In this document: piece by piece, positions 1 to 6,660 of the stretch
Layout: the number at the start of each line of letters is the position of its first letter
Position numbering within the stretch: the stretch's first letter is position 1
Source: Streptosporangiaceae bacterium
GTDB taxonomy: Bacteria > Actinomycetota > Actinomycetes > Streptosporangiales > Streptosporangiaceae
Length of the DNA: 16,727 nt
Assembly (NCBI GenBank): GCA_030045215.1
Contig: JASIBJ010000781.1
Location: forward strand, 1-16,727
Direction: 5' to 3'
Notes under the pieces: generated by a model
The model's database searches: none
Told to the model about the DNA's origin: nothing
What the model saw: only the letters and a program-made list of their open reading frames with translations
Position numbers and translations under genes: made by a program

Positions 1-1218
1 CTCGACCAGTTGGGCCGGCGCGCGCCGGCACCCGAGGTGGCGATCCGATGACCAGATCCCCCAGCGGGCCGCGGTCGGCCGTCCGGTACAGCAGCCTGCC
101 CAGAAGCATCCGGGCCGTCCGACGGCCATGCCGATCAGCAGAGCCGGCGCCGCGACCGACAAGAGCGCCGCGGCGGGCATGCCCGGACCCGCGATCGCGG
201 CGACTGCGATGACCACCGCAGCGCCCGCCACGAATCCCTGGATGCACCAGCCGTCGAACTTCTTGCCGCCCTGCACCGCGACGTACCAGGCCTTGCCGCC
301 GATGGCGCCGGCGGCCACTCCGGCCAGCGAGTACATGAGCGGCCCGAAGGCGGAGTAATGACCGATGTGCAACAGCACGGCCTCGACGCCGAGGCCGACC
401 ATTACCCCGAGGGACACCAGCGTGGCGTACGCCATCCTGGTGACTCCCGGCACCTTGGTCCGCAGCAGCCGGGCGGTGCGCGCGGTGGGCGGGACTTCGG
501 CCGGAACTTGTATGCGCCGCGGCCACGGCACCCGGCCCTCGCTGGCCCGGTCTGGACCGGGCGGCGCGTAGGAGCCGTACTTGCCGGTGCCAGCGTGCGT
601 CACCGGATGCGCCGTGATGCTCCATTCGCCCGGTGTTACCCCGCGGACCTGGGTGGTGATGGCCACGGGACCGCTTCCCGGCACAACGCCGGTGACGGTC
701 TCATCCTGGGCGAAGGTGTCTCCTGGCTGCGGCTTGCCGGCCACCTCCCGGCGGCGTCCGGTGAAGCGGATCGTCACGGTGAACGGGTCTTTGTGCTGTC
801 CGGGATCGATCCAGTAGGTCAGCATGAGCACTTCTTCGAGCACCCTGGCCGCCCAGGCGGGCAGGTCGTCCGCACTGCCATCGGGTGTCGTCGCGGGCTT
901 CGAGCCCGCGGAGTCCCGGACCGCCGGGTCCGCCGGTGCCGGGTCCACGGGGTTGGCGGGCGCCGAGCCCGCGCTCTGGGCGACTCTCACCCTCGCGGCC
1001 GTCCGGGCCGGAGCCCGGGCGGGCCCGCCCGTGCGGGCAATCGGCTCCGGGTCCGGCCACTGACCAGGCACGAGGGGCGCGTTCTTGGCCAGCGTCACGT
1101 CCAGCGGCCGCGATCGCTGCAGGCCAGGCGGCAGGTTGCTCGCCTGCTTCTTGCGTGACTGCACATTCTCGGCCATGGTGGCCTTGCGCTGACTGGGCTT
1201 CTTCTTCGACCGCGGCAC
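1..1218 (-). CDS. Lgt-like (prolipoprotein diacylglyceryl transferase family) membrane protein with a long N-terminal domain, partial
   Basis: The open frame runs from a GTG at 1218-1216 off the left edge, so the C-terminus is missing (406 codons seen). The start is set by GGAGGGG at 1230-1224, with 7 bases from GGAGG to the GTG. The N-terminus is basic (PRSKKKPSQRK), followed by a Pro/Ala-rich linker. Residues about 120-215 read like a soluble beta-rich domain. At least three hydrophobic segments follow from about residue 264. Near residue 367 is GRPGCFWAGCCTGRPT, matching in position the Lgt signature GRLGNF-NGE--GR. The equivalents of E. coli Lgt N146 and E151 are Cys here, and the equivalent of H103 appears to be Gln (CIQG, residues 325-328). 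Family membership is fairly clear. Canonical lipoprotein transferase activity is doubtful. Alternative: a different enzyme built on the Lgt fold. Confidence 0.72.
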   Translation of the reverse strand, partial: MPRSKKKPSQRKATMAENVQSRKKQASNLPPGLQRSRPLDVTLAKNAPLVPGQWPDPEPIARTGGPARAPARTAARVRVAQSAGSAPANPVDPAPADPAVRDSAGSKPATTPDGSADDLPAWAARVLEEVLMLTYWIDPGQHKDPFTVTIRFTGRRREVAGKPQPGDTFAQDETVTGVVPGSGPVAITTQVRGVTPGEWSITAHPVTHAGTGKYGSYAPPGPDRASEGRVPWPRRIQVPAEVPPTARTARLLRTKVPGVTRMAYATLVSLGVMVGLGVEAVLLHIGHYSAFGPLMYSLAGVAAGAIGGKAWYVAVQGGKKFDGWCIQGFVAGAAVVIAVAAIAGPGMPAAALLSVAAPALLIGMAVGRPGCFWAGCCTGRPTAARWGIWSSDRHLGCRRAPAQLVE

Positions 1219-1223
1219 GAGGA

Positions 1224-1230
1224 CCCCTCC
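1224..1230 (-). promoter_or_regulatory. Ribosome binding site deciding the GTG start of the Lgt-like gene
   Basis: GGAGGGG on the minus strand lies 7 bases (counted from GGAGG) upstream of the GTG at 1218. It is the only good start/SD pair at the 5' end of this frame. Confidence 0.6.
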
Positions 1231-1283
1231 AGAGCCGGCCTGTGAGCGCGTGACCAGCGCGCGCCGTCGGGCAGCCGGTGGAC

Positions 1284-1302
1284 CGGCAACACATAGTTGC
1301 CG
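1284..1302. promoter_or_regulatory. Perfect inverted repeat in the intergenic region, possible operator
   Basis: CGGCAAC-ACATA-GTTGCCG is a perfect 7-base inverted repeat with a 5-base AT-rich centre. It sits about 66 bases upstream of the Lgt-like start, in the 233-base gap (1219-1451) after the flavoprotein stop. It is short and centred on AT, more like a dimer-binding operator than a terminator. I see no convincing -35/-10 pair beside it and nothing else recognisable in this gap. Confidence 0.35.
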
Positions 1303-1451
1303 CCTGTGTGGCCCTGTTGCTGGACGGCTCGTTGCGCGCAGATGACGTCTCGGTGAGAGCCGGAAGAAGCCCGGGGCAGTATGCCGGTCTTGCTCATTTT
1401 GCGAACAGAGCGCGTTCCCCAGCAGGCCCGGATGCGACGCCGGTGTCAGGA

Positions 1452-2690
1452 TCAGCGTTGCCCGGCAAGGTACTGCGCGAGGTGATCGATCACCTCACGC
1501 GCGTCGTCCTCGATGCCGCAGATGAAGGTGGACTTGCGGCGCCGCAGCACGGGCAGGCCAAGCGCGTACAGGCCGGGGCTGCCGACTACCCCGCCGTCAT
1601 GGTTCAGCTGGCCCTTCGCGTCGACCACTGGAACGTCGAGCCATCCGTACTCGGGCCGGAAGCCCGTCGCCCACACGACGGCGCGGATCTCGCCGCGGCG
1701 CAGGTCCAGTTGCAGGCGCGCCGACGCGGGCACCCGCGTCGGCGCGAAGCGCTCGGCAGATCCCACATCCAGGTCCCGGCCGTCGGTGTGCGCCCACTCG
1801 TCGAACGTATTCAGCAGGCGCTCCATCTTCAGGTCCGCGAGCGAGAACATGTTACGCAGGCCGCCGGAGAACAGCGCGCAGCCGTCTCGCACGGTAGCCC
1901 ACCGGCCGACCAGCTCAACGCCCAGCGAGGTGAGCGTGTTGAGGTCGAGCGCCGTCCGCTCGGGCGTCCCGGCGAGCTGAGGGGAGGGGAGCCGCCTGGC
2001 CCGGGTGAGATCGTCGATCTCGTCGTAACGCTGGTCCCACACCCCCGTTGCTTCCATCCACCACAGCACATCGCGGCCGCGGTACATACGCGGCAGCCGC
2101 ACGTGCTCGCCCACCGAGAGCAGCACCGGCCGGCCGGACTGCTGCAGCTCGCAGGCCAGTTGCACGCCGGTCGCCGAGGCGCCAACCACGAGCACCTTGC
2201 CGTCGGGAGTCGCGGCCGGGTCACGGTAGTCGAACGGCGTCAGCTGCTCGACCGACGACGGCACGGCCGCCGCGAACTGCGGTACTGCTGGCCGGTTGCA
2301 GGCGCCGGTCGCGATGACCACCGTCTCGCACGCGATCTCACCGAGGCTCGTCGTCACGTGGTATCCGCGCTCGCTTCGTCGCACCGACGTGACGTTCGCG
2401 CCGCTCCGGACGGGCGCACCCGAGATCTTGGCGAAGCGCTCGATGAACTCGGAGACTTCGGCTGCGGTCTGGTAGCCGTCGGGGTCCGGGCCCTCGTAGC
2501 GCAGGCCCGGCAGCCGGCTCTGCCAGTTCGGGGTGAGGACCCGCAGCGACTCCCACCGTTCGCGGCGCCAGGAATTCGCCACCTCTCCGCGCTCGAGCAC
2601 GACGTGATCGATGGACCGGTCACTCAGGAAGTAGCTTGCCGCGAGACCTGCCTGGCCCGCGCCGATGACAACCGTGGTAAAGCGCTCGAT
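1452..2690 (-). CDS. Flavin-containing monooxygenase-like FAD/NAD(P)H oxidoreductase (CzcO/TrkA-type flavoprotein)
   Basis: Read from 2690, the protein is 412 aa, a usual length for this family. Residues 3-15 (RFTTVVIGAGQAG) carry the FAD-binding GxGxxG. Residues 124-134 contain an ATG motif (VVIATGACNRP). A second nucleotide-binding motif, VLVVGASATG, lies at about 166-175 for NAD(P)H. A late ATGFRPEYGWL segment and a C-terminal LRRRKSTFICGIEDDA segment are also typical. The in-frame stop TAA at 2718-2720 leaves no ATG, GTG or TTG ahead of the FAD motif. The only start that gives the usual MERF-type N-terminus is ATC at 2690-2688, with GGAGGAG at 2703-2697. A GTG at 2600 would give 382 aa but delete the FAD motif. 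No Baeyer-Villiger fingerprint was seen. The substrate is unknown. The gene is on the same strand as the OsmC gene and downstream of it. Confidence 0.85.
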   Translation of the reverse strand: MERFTTVVIGAGQAGLAASYFLSDRSIDHVVLERGEVANSWRRERWESLRVLTPNWQSRLPGLRYEGPDPDGYQTAAEVSEFIERFAKISGAPVRSGANVTSVRRSERGYHVTTSLGEIACETVVIATGACNRPAVPQFAAAVPSSVEQLTPFDYRDPAATPDGKVLVVGASATGVQLACELQQSGRPVLLSVGEHVRLPRMYRGRDVLWWMEATGVWDQRYDEIDDLTRARRLPSPQLAGTPERTALDLNTLTSLGVELVGRWATVRDGCALFSGGLRNMFSLADLKMERLLNTFDEWAHTDGRDLDVGSAERFAPTRVPASARLQLDLRRGEIRAVVWATGFRPEYGWLDVPVVDAKGQLNHDGGVVGSPGLYALGLPVLRRRKSTFICGIEDDAREVIDHLAQYLAGQR

Positions 2691-2696
2691 GGCTCG

Positions 2697-2703
2697 CTCC
2701 TCC
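2697..2703 (-). promoter_or_regulatory. Strong Shine-Dalgarno before a non-canonical ATC start
   Basis: GGAGGAG on the minus strand, with 8 bases between GGAGG and the ATC at 2690. Its near-ideal position supports initiation at ATC, or at an ATG that has since mutated to ATC. Confidence 0.55.
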
Positions 2704-2722
2704 GTAGCCTTGGTCGCTTAGT

Positions 2723-2857
2723 GCCTCCCGGAGCGCGCGTCAGCGAGGCCGCCGCGGCCGCTGACTGCCTCCCGGAAGCGTCAGCGGCCGCTGACCGCCT
2801 CCCGGAGCGCGCGTCAGCGAGGCCGCTGCGGCCGCTGACTGCCTCCCGGAACGCTCA
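2723..2857. repeat. Tandem direct repeats with palindromic cores between the OsmC and flavoprotein genes
   Basis: Units begin with GCCTCCCGGA. Copies: 2723-2766 (44 bases), a shortened copy 2767-2796 (30 bases), 2797-2840 (44 bases, one base different from the first), and a partial copy 2841-2857 that includes the OsmC stop codon. The short copy contains the perfect 14-base palindrome TCAGCGGCCGCTGA (2781-2794). The long copies contain TCAGC...GCTGA arms around GGCC-GGCC, so each unit can fold into a GC-rich hairpin. There is no T-tract. Possible roles are a tandem terminator, an mRNA stabiliser or a REP-like element. Confidence 0.75.
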
Positions 2858-3403
2858 GGCGACCTCGACGGTGACGTTCGTCGGGTTGGTGAGGGCGTCG
2901 AAGACGGCGGAGCGCTTCTGGGACTGGGCCACGAGCGCCTCGATCTCCTGCCGGGATGCGTCCGCGTCAATGGTAAACGTCACCTTGATGTCGTTGTAGC
3001 CGTTGCGGACGTCGCTGTCGGCGCCGAGGATGCCGCGGATGTCGTGAGACCCCTCGACCGTCGCCTCCACCGAGCGCAGCTGGATGCCACGGTTCTCCGC
3101 TACTGACGCCACGCCCGCAGTCAGGCAGCTAGCCAGCCCGACGATGAGGTACTCGATCGGCGTGATGCCGTTGTCTTCCGCCGCGAAGACCTCGGGGTGG
3201 TCGGCTTCGAAGACCGACTCCTGCTTGTGGGCCTGCTCCTGTCCGAGGCCGAAGAAGCTGTGGACGTTGATCGTGCTGTGGACGCCGCTGTTCCACTTGG
3301 CTGAAGCCCGCCAGGTGAACTGGGCGGCCTCGGGCGCGTCCTTCAGCGCTTCGCGCGCCTCGATCAGCGCCTGTACGTTGACACCGTTGGTAACCGTGGT
3401 CAT
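2855..3403 (-). CDS. OsmC family protein (thiol-dependent peroxidase-like)
   Basis: 182 aa, full length for an OsmC/Ohr-fold protein, which normally reduces organic or lipid hydroperoxides with a reactive cysteine. Seen here: a helical N-terminal lead (about 1-25), a beta segment with WNSG and HSTINVHSFFGLG, then the hallmark helix ITPIEYLIVGLASCLTAGV with the peroxidatic-type Cys at residue 93 and Glu at 84. The C-terminal region (SAVFDALTNPTNVTVEV) has Ser/Ala where classical Ohr/OsmC enzymes carry the second, resolving Cys. This is therefore a one-cysteine OsmC-like member and may rely on an external thiol such as mycothiol (inference). It is divergent from metX and shares its promoter region. 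The repeat cluster begins at its stop codon. Confidence 0.88.
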   Translation of the reverse strand: MTTVTNGVNVQALIEAREALKDAPEAAQFTWRASAKWNSGVHSTINVHSFFGLGQEQAHKQESVFEADHPEVFAAEDNGITPIEYLIVGLASCLTAGVASVAENRGIQLRSVEATVEGSHDIRGILGADSDVRNGYNDIKVTFTIDADASRQEIEALVAQSQKRSAVFDALTNPTNVTVEVA

Positions 3404-3423
3404 ACAGTCCCATTCCCCTCTAA

Positions 3424-3447
3424 ATACCCTATTATGCCTATGGGGAT
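3424..3447. promoter_or_regulatory. Imperfect dyad ATACCC-N12-GGGGAT, possible operator
   Basis: ATACCC (3424-3429) and GGGGAT (3442-3447) are inverted copies with one mismatch. They lie between the OsmC start and the TTGACAA core. The outer bases resemble CsoR/CstR-type sites, but the 12-base spacing is longer than usual, so the assignment is weak. Confidence 0.25.
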
Positions 3448-3456
3448 CATTGACAA
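3426..3456 (-). promoter_or_regulatory. Candidate promoter for the OsmC gene
   Basis: On the minus strand TTGTCA (3456-3451) acts as a -35. Possible -10 boxes are TAATAG (3434-3429, 16-base spacer) or TAGGGT (3431-3426, 19-base spacer). A purine-rich GAGGGG precedes the ATG at 3403. The region is clearly more AT-rich than the flanking genes. No decisive -10. Confidence 0.35.
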
Positions 3457-3481
3457 TACACTATCCACGGGAAGCTAACAT
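3450..3481 (+). promoter_or_regulatory. Candidate promoter for metX, possibly giving a leaderless transcript
   Basis: A perfect TTGACA (3450-3455) is followed by TAACAT (3476-3481), which fits the actinobacterial TAnnnT -10, but with a long 20-base spacer. Transcription would start about at the metX ATG (3489). No Shine-Dalgarno is visible before that ATG, which fits leaderless translation. The -35 overlaps the OsmC -35 on the other strand (TTGACAA/TTGTCAA). Confidence 0.4.
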
Positions 3482-3488
3482 AGGCCGC

Positions 3489-4739
3489 ATGCCAGAGCCA
3501 GCCCCGGCGCTCGCGGCCGGCTCGGTCGGGACCGTCGAGACGCAGTACCTCGACCTACCGGATCCGGTTCGGCTCGACTGCGGGCGCGAGTTGGACCGGG
3601 TCCGGGTCGCCTATGAGACCTATGGCACGCTTACGCCCAGCCGGGACAATGTCATTCTCGTGTGCCATGCGCTGAGCGGCGATGCTCACGCGGCAGGCTT
3701 CGCTAAGACTCCGGCCGATGAAGGCACTCGCGACGGGTTCGGCGCCGAGGATCGCGACGGCGCGGTCGGCAAAAGCCTCGGCTGGTGGGACGGGATGATC
3801 GGCCCCGGTAAGGCCTTCGACACCGACCGGTTCTTCGTCGTCTCCACGAATCTTCTCGGCGGCTGCCGGGGTACGACGGGGCCGTCGTCGATTGACCCGG
3901 CGACAGGCGAGCCGTACGGGCCGGACTTCCCCGTGATCACCGTCGCGGACATGGTGCGAGCCGAGCGCGCATTCCTGGCCGAGCTAGGCATCGAGCGGCT
4001 TGCTGCGGTAGCCGGCGGCTCGCTCGGCGGCATGCAGGCGATCGAGTGGGCGATCTTGTATCCCGAGCAGGTCGATGCGGTCGTGGCGATCGCCAGCACC
4101 CACGCCCTCCATCCGCAGGGCGTGGCCTGGAACGCGATCGCGCGGGACGCCATCATGCGTGACCCGGCCTGGCAGGGCGGCCGCTACTACGGCACGGGCC
4201 GAGCGCCCGATGCGGGCATGGGGGTGGCCCGGATGGTGGGCCACGTGACGTACCTGTCCGGACAGGCGCTGAGCGACAAGTTCGGCCGACGGCTGCAGTT
4301 CGCTGACGAGATCCGATACACCATCACCGAGCCGGAGTTCGCGGTGGAGAGCTACCTGCGCCACCAAGCCGACTCGTTCGTCAGGCGTTTCGATGCGAAC
4401 ACGTACCTCTACACCTCGCGGGCGCTGACGTACTTCGATCTGGCTGGTCAGCACGGCGGCGGATCACTGGAGCGGGCGCTGGCCGGCATGCAGGCACGGA
4501 CGCTCCTGATAGCGTTCAGTTCCGACTGGCTGTACCCGCCGTCTGCATCGAGAGAGATCGAGGAGGCGCTTCGCGCGCTCGGCAAGCCGGTCGAGTTCCG
4601 GGTCATCGAGGCGCCGTACGGCCACGACTGCTTCCTGCTCGAGGAGGCCCGGCAGACGCCCATAATCCGGCAGTTCCTAGGCAGGCCCAGCCTGGCCGCG
4701 GGCAGGTCCGGCGGTGAGGTGGAGGAGGGGACTGCGTGA
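3489..4739 (+). CDS. metX: Homoserine O-acetyltransferase MetX
   Basis: 416 aa from ATG 3489. MetX is an alpha/beta-hydrolase-fold enzyme that moves an acyl group, usually acetyl from acetyl-CoA, onto homoserine in cytosolic methionine synthesis. Seen here: CHALSGDAHAAG (59-70), GCRGTTGPSS (125-134), the nucleophile elbow GGSLGGMQ with Ser178, the acid in SSDWLYPP (Asp346), and the catalytic His in YGHDCFLLE (His379). The order Ser-Asp-His and the length match the family. The frame stays open upstream of 3489, but that stretch is antisense to the OsmC gene and breaks family length. The stop overlaps the metY GTG by four bases (GTGA), giving translational coupling. Some MetX proteins use succinyl-CoA; I cannot exclude this from sequence alone. 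Confidence 0.95.
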   Translation: MPEPAPALAAGSVGTVETQYLDLPDPVRLDCGRELDRVRVAYETYGTLTPSRDNVILVCHALSGDAHAAGFAKTPADEGTRDGFGAEDRDGAVGKSLGWWDGMIGPGKAFDTDRFFVVSTNLLGGCRGTTGPSSIDPATGEPYGPDFPVITVADMVRAERAFLAELGIERLAAVAGGSLGGMQAIEWAILYPEQVDAVVAIASTHALHPQGVAWNAIARDAIMRDPAWQGGRYYGTGRAPDAGMGVARMVGHVTYLSGQALSDKFGRRLQFADEIRYTITEPEFAVESYLRHQADSFVRRFDANTYLYTSRALTYFDLAGQHGGGSLERALAGMQARTLLIAFSSDWLYPPSASREIEEALRALGKPVEFRVIEAPYGHDCFLLEEARQTPIIRQFLGRPSLAAGRSGGEVEEGTA

Positions 4740-6103
4740 CCGAGAAGCTCTCGCACGCCGAGAAGCTGGCCCGCGCGGAAGCGGGCCGCGCGTTTGGCTT
4801 CGAGACGCGGCAGTTGCACGCCGGCCAGCGACCCGACCCGAATACGGGCGCCCGGGCGGTGCCGATCTTCCAGACGACCAGCTACGTGTTTGAGGACCCC
4901 GAGTCGGCGGCGGCGTACTTCAACCTGCAGGAGTACGGCAACACCTACTCGCGCATCATGAACCCCACCGTCGCGGTGTTCGAGGAGCGAGTGGCGAACC
5001 TCGAGGGCGGCGCTGGTGCCGTGGCGTTCGCCAGCGGCATCGCCGCGCAGGCAGCATCACTGTTCACGCTGCTCCAGCCGGGCGACCACGTCGTCTCGTC
5101 TGCGGCGCTCTACGGCGGGACGGTGAACCAGTTCAAGCACCTGCTGCGCAAGATGAACGTCGGGCTGACCTGGATCGACCCGGACGATGCGGACGCGTGG
5201 CGGCAGGCGGTCCGTCCCAACACCAAGGCGTTCTTCGGGGAGACGATCGGCAATCCCGGCGGCAACGTGCTCGACATCGAGACCGTGGCGGCCATCGCGC
5301 ACGAGCACGAGGTGCCGCTGATCGTGGACAACACGTTCGCGACGCCGTACCTGTGCCGGCCGATCGAATGGGGCGCCGACATCGTGATCCACTCGGCGAC
5401 CAAGTTCATCGGCGGTCACGGCACGAGCATCGGCGGCGTCGTGGTCGAGGCCGGCACGTTCAACTGGTCCAACGGGCGGTTCCCCGTCGTCGCGGACCCG
5501 TCGCCGGCGTACCACGGCCTGCAGTTCCACGAGACCTTCGGGACGTACGGCTACCTGATGAAGCTCCGCGCCGAGACGCTGCGCGACCTCGGCGCGGCGC
5601 TCTCGCCGTTCAACGCCTTCCTGTTCCTGCAGGGACTCGAGACCCTGTCGCTGCGGGTGGAACGGCACGTCGACAACGCGCTGGCGGTGGCGCGCTTCCT
5701 CGAGTCACACGACCTGGCGTCGAATGTGACCTATCCCGGCCTGGCGTCGAGCACGTACCGGCCGCTCGTGGACAAGTACCTGCCCCGCGGAGCAGGCGCG
5801 GTGTTCTCCTTCGACTGCGCCGGCGGTCGGGCCGGCGGCCAGGAGCTCATCCGCAGCGTCACGCTCTGGTCCCACCTGGCGAACGTCGGGGACGCCAAGA
5901 GCCTGATCATCCACCCTGCCAGCACCACGCACCGCCAGCTCAGCGACGACGAACTGCGGGCGGCCGGGGTCGGGCCGGGGACCGTCCGGCTGTCGGTCGG
6001 GACCGAGTCGGTGGCCGACCTGATCTGGGATCTCGACCAGGGTTTCGTCAGCGTCGCCGCAGCCGCGGGCGGGAAAGCCAGCGAGCAGGTAACGACGGCA
6101 TGA
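4736..6103 (+). CDS. metY: O-acetylhomoserine sulfhydrylase (aminocarboxypropyltransferase) MetY
   Basis: 455 aa from GTG 4736, preceded by AGGAGGGG. MetY is a PLP enzyme of the Cys/Met metabolism family that joins O-acetylhomoserine and sulfide to give homocysteine. Seen here: FETRQLHAGQ (22-31), PIFQTTSYVF (43-52), YGNTYSRIMNPT (67-78), the PLP-ring-contacting Asp in VDNTFATPYL (Asp198), and the Schiff-base lysine in HSATKFIGGHG (Lys223). The insert after Lys223 and the C-terminal HPASTTHRQL segment are typical of MetY rather than of shorter MetB/MetC proteins. Its product follows directly from MetX, and both neighbouring junctions are 4-base overlaps (GTGA, ATGA). It shows the direct sulfhydrylation route, which bypasses cystathionine. 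Confidence 0.96.
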   Translation: MTEKLSHAEKLARAEAGRAFGFETRQLHAGQRPDPNTGARAVPIFQTTSYVFEDPESAAAYFNLQEYGNTYSRIMNPTVAVFEERVANLEGGAGAVAFASGIAAQAASLFTLLQPGDHVVSSAALYGGTVNQFKHLLRKMNVGLTWIDPDDADAWRQAVRPNTKAFFGETIGNPGGNVLDIETVAAIAHEHEVPLIVDNTFATPYLCRPIEWGADIVIHSATKFIGGHGTSIGGVVVEAGTFNWSNGRFPVVADPSPAYHGLQFHETFGTYGYLMKLRAETLRDLGAALSPFNAFLFLQGLETLSLRVERHVDNALAVARFLESHDLASNVTYPGLASSTYRPLVDKYLPRGAGAVFSFDCAGGRAGGQELIRSVTLWSHLANVGDAKSLIIHPASTTHRQLSDDELRAAGVGPGTVRLSVGTESVADLIWDLDQGFVSVAAAAGGKASEQVTTA

Positions 6104-6582
6104 TCGATCTGGCGCGTTACCAGGACCCGCTGACCATCCAGCGCGTGCTCCACACTGCCCGGACGGTCGCGATCGTGGGCCTGTCCGCCAATGAGCTGCG
6201 GCCCAGCTACTTTGTCGGCTACTACCTCACGAGGCATGGTTACCAGGTCATCCCCGTCAATCCCCGGGAGAGCGAGATCCTGGGCCAGAAGTGCTACCCG
6301 AGCCTGCTCGAGGTGCCGGTGCCGGTGGACGTCGTGAACGTCTTCCGCGCGCCGGACGCGCTCCCCGGGATCGCGCGGGACGCGGTGGCAATCGGGGCCG
6401 GCGCGCTCTGGTGCCAGTTCGGCGTGATCAACGAGAAGGCCGCCCGGATCGCCGAGGACGGCGGCGTGACGGTGATCATGGACCGCTGTATCAAGGTCGA
6501 GCACGCCCGCTATATCGGCCGGATGCACTGGCTCGGGTTCAACACGCAGCGGATCACGTCCGTTCGGGCCGGGCTCCAGTAG
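6100..6582 (+). CDS. CoA-binding domain protein (YccU-like)
   Basis: 160 aa. ATG 6100 overlaps the metY stop (ATGA), so translation is probably coupled. The single Rossmann-type CoA-binding domain covers nearly the whole protein: VAIVGLSANELRPSYFVGYY (about 24-43), then GYQVIPVNP, a PSLLEVPVPVDVVNVFR strand, GAGALWCQFGVIN, and a conserved end VIMDRCIKVEHAR. These are the CoA-ligase-type CoA_binding family landmarks seen in E. coli YccU. No catalytic partner domain is present. Proteins of this type are often encoded next to metX/metY, but a biochemical role is not established. Sensing or buffering acyl-CoA for MetX is inference. The frame is open far upstream of 6100, but that part lies inside metY in another frame. 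Confidence 0.88.
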   Translation: MIDLARYQDPLTIQRVLHTARTVAIVGLSANELRPSYFVGYYLTRHGYQVIPVNPRESEILGQKCYPSLLEVPVPVDVVNVFRAPDALPGIARDAVAIGAGALWCQFGVINEKAARIAEDGGVTVIMDRCIKVEHARYIGRMHWLGFNTQRITSVRAGLQ

Positions 6583-6591
6583 CTGACCCGC

Positions 6592-6621
6592 GACGCCCGC
6601 GCGGGCGGCCTCGGCCGCGTC
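6592..6621. terminator. GC-rich hairpin between convergent genes
   Basis: The arms GACGC (6592-6596) and GCGTC (6617-6621) enclose the 12-base palindrome GCCCGCGCGGGC (6595-6606) and the stem GCGGCC-TC-GGCCGC (6605-6618). It lies 9 bases after the stop of the CoA-binding gene and 39 bases beyond the convergent isomerase-family stop. There is no T-tract; U-less hairpins are a common actinobacterial terminator type. Confidence 0.4.
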
Positions 6622-6660
6622 ATCGTGAGGTCTCGCGGCCCGGGGTACCTGCGCGGCGTC

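Noticed and set aside
358..1158. Open frame of 266 codons on the plus strand
   Set aside because: Antisense to the Lgt-like gene, whose signature and ribosome site are clear; no recognisable domain.
1095..1397. 100-codon frame on the minus strand in the gap before the Lgt-like gene
   Set aside because: No ribosome site, overlaps the Lgt-like N-terminus, no recognisable sequence.
2723..2857. CRISPR array
   Set aside because: Repeats are contiguous with no unique spacers and no cas genes are present.
1278..2999. 573-codon open frame on the plus strand
   Set aside because: Antisense to the flavoprotein and the OsmC 3' end; composition is Arg/His/Pro/Gly-rich with no motif, as expected of a GC-rich shadow frame.
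3084..3488. Upstream extension of the metX frame
   Set aside because: Antisense to the OsmC gene; would add 135 residues not found in MetX; the ATG at 3489 matches the family N-terminus.
3404..3488. Methionine-responsive riboswitch before metX
   Set aside because: Only about 85 bases, with no conserved riboswitch core visible and no room for a leader if the transcript starts near the ATG.
5197..6099. Upstream extension of the CoA-binding frame
   Set aside because: Lies inside metY in another frame and is Arg-rich without motifs; ATG 6100 overlaps the metY stop.
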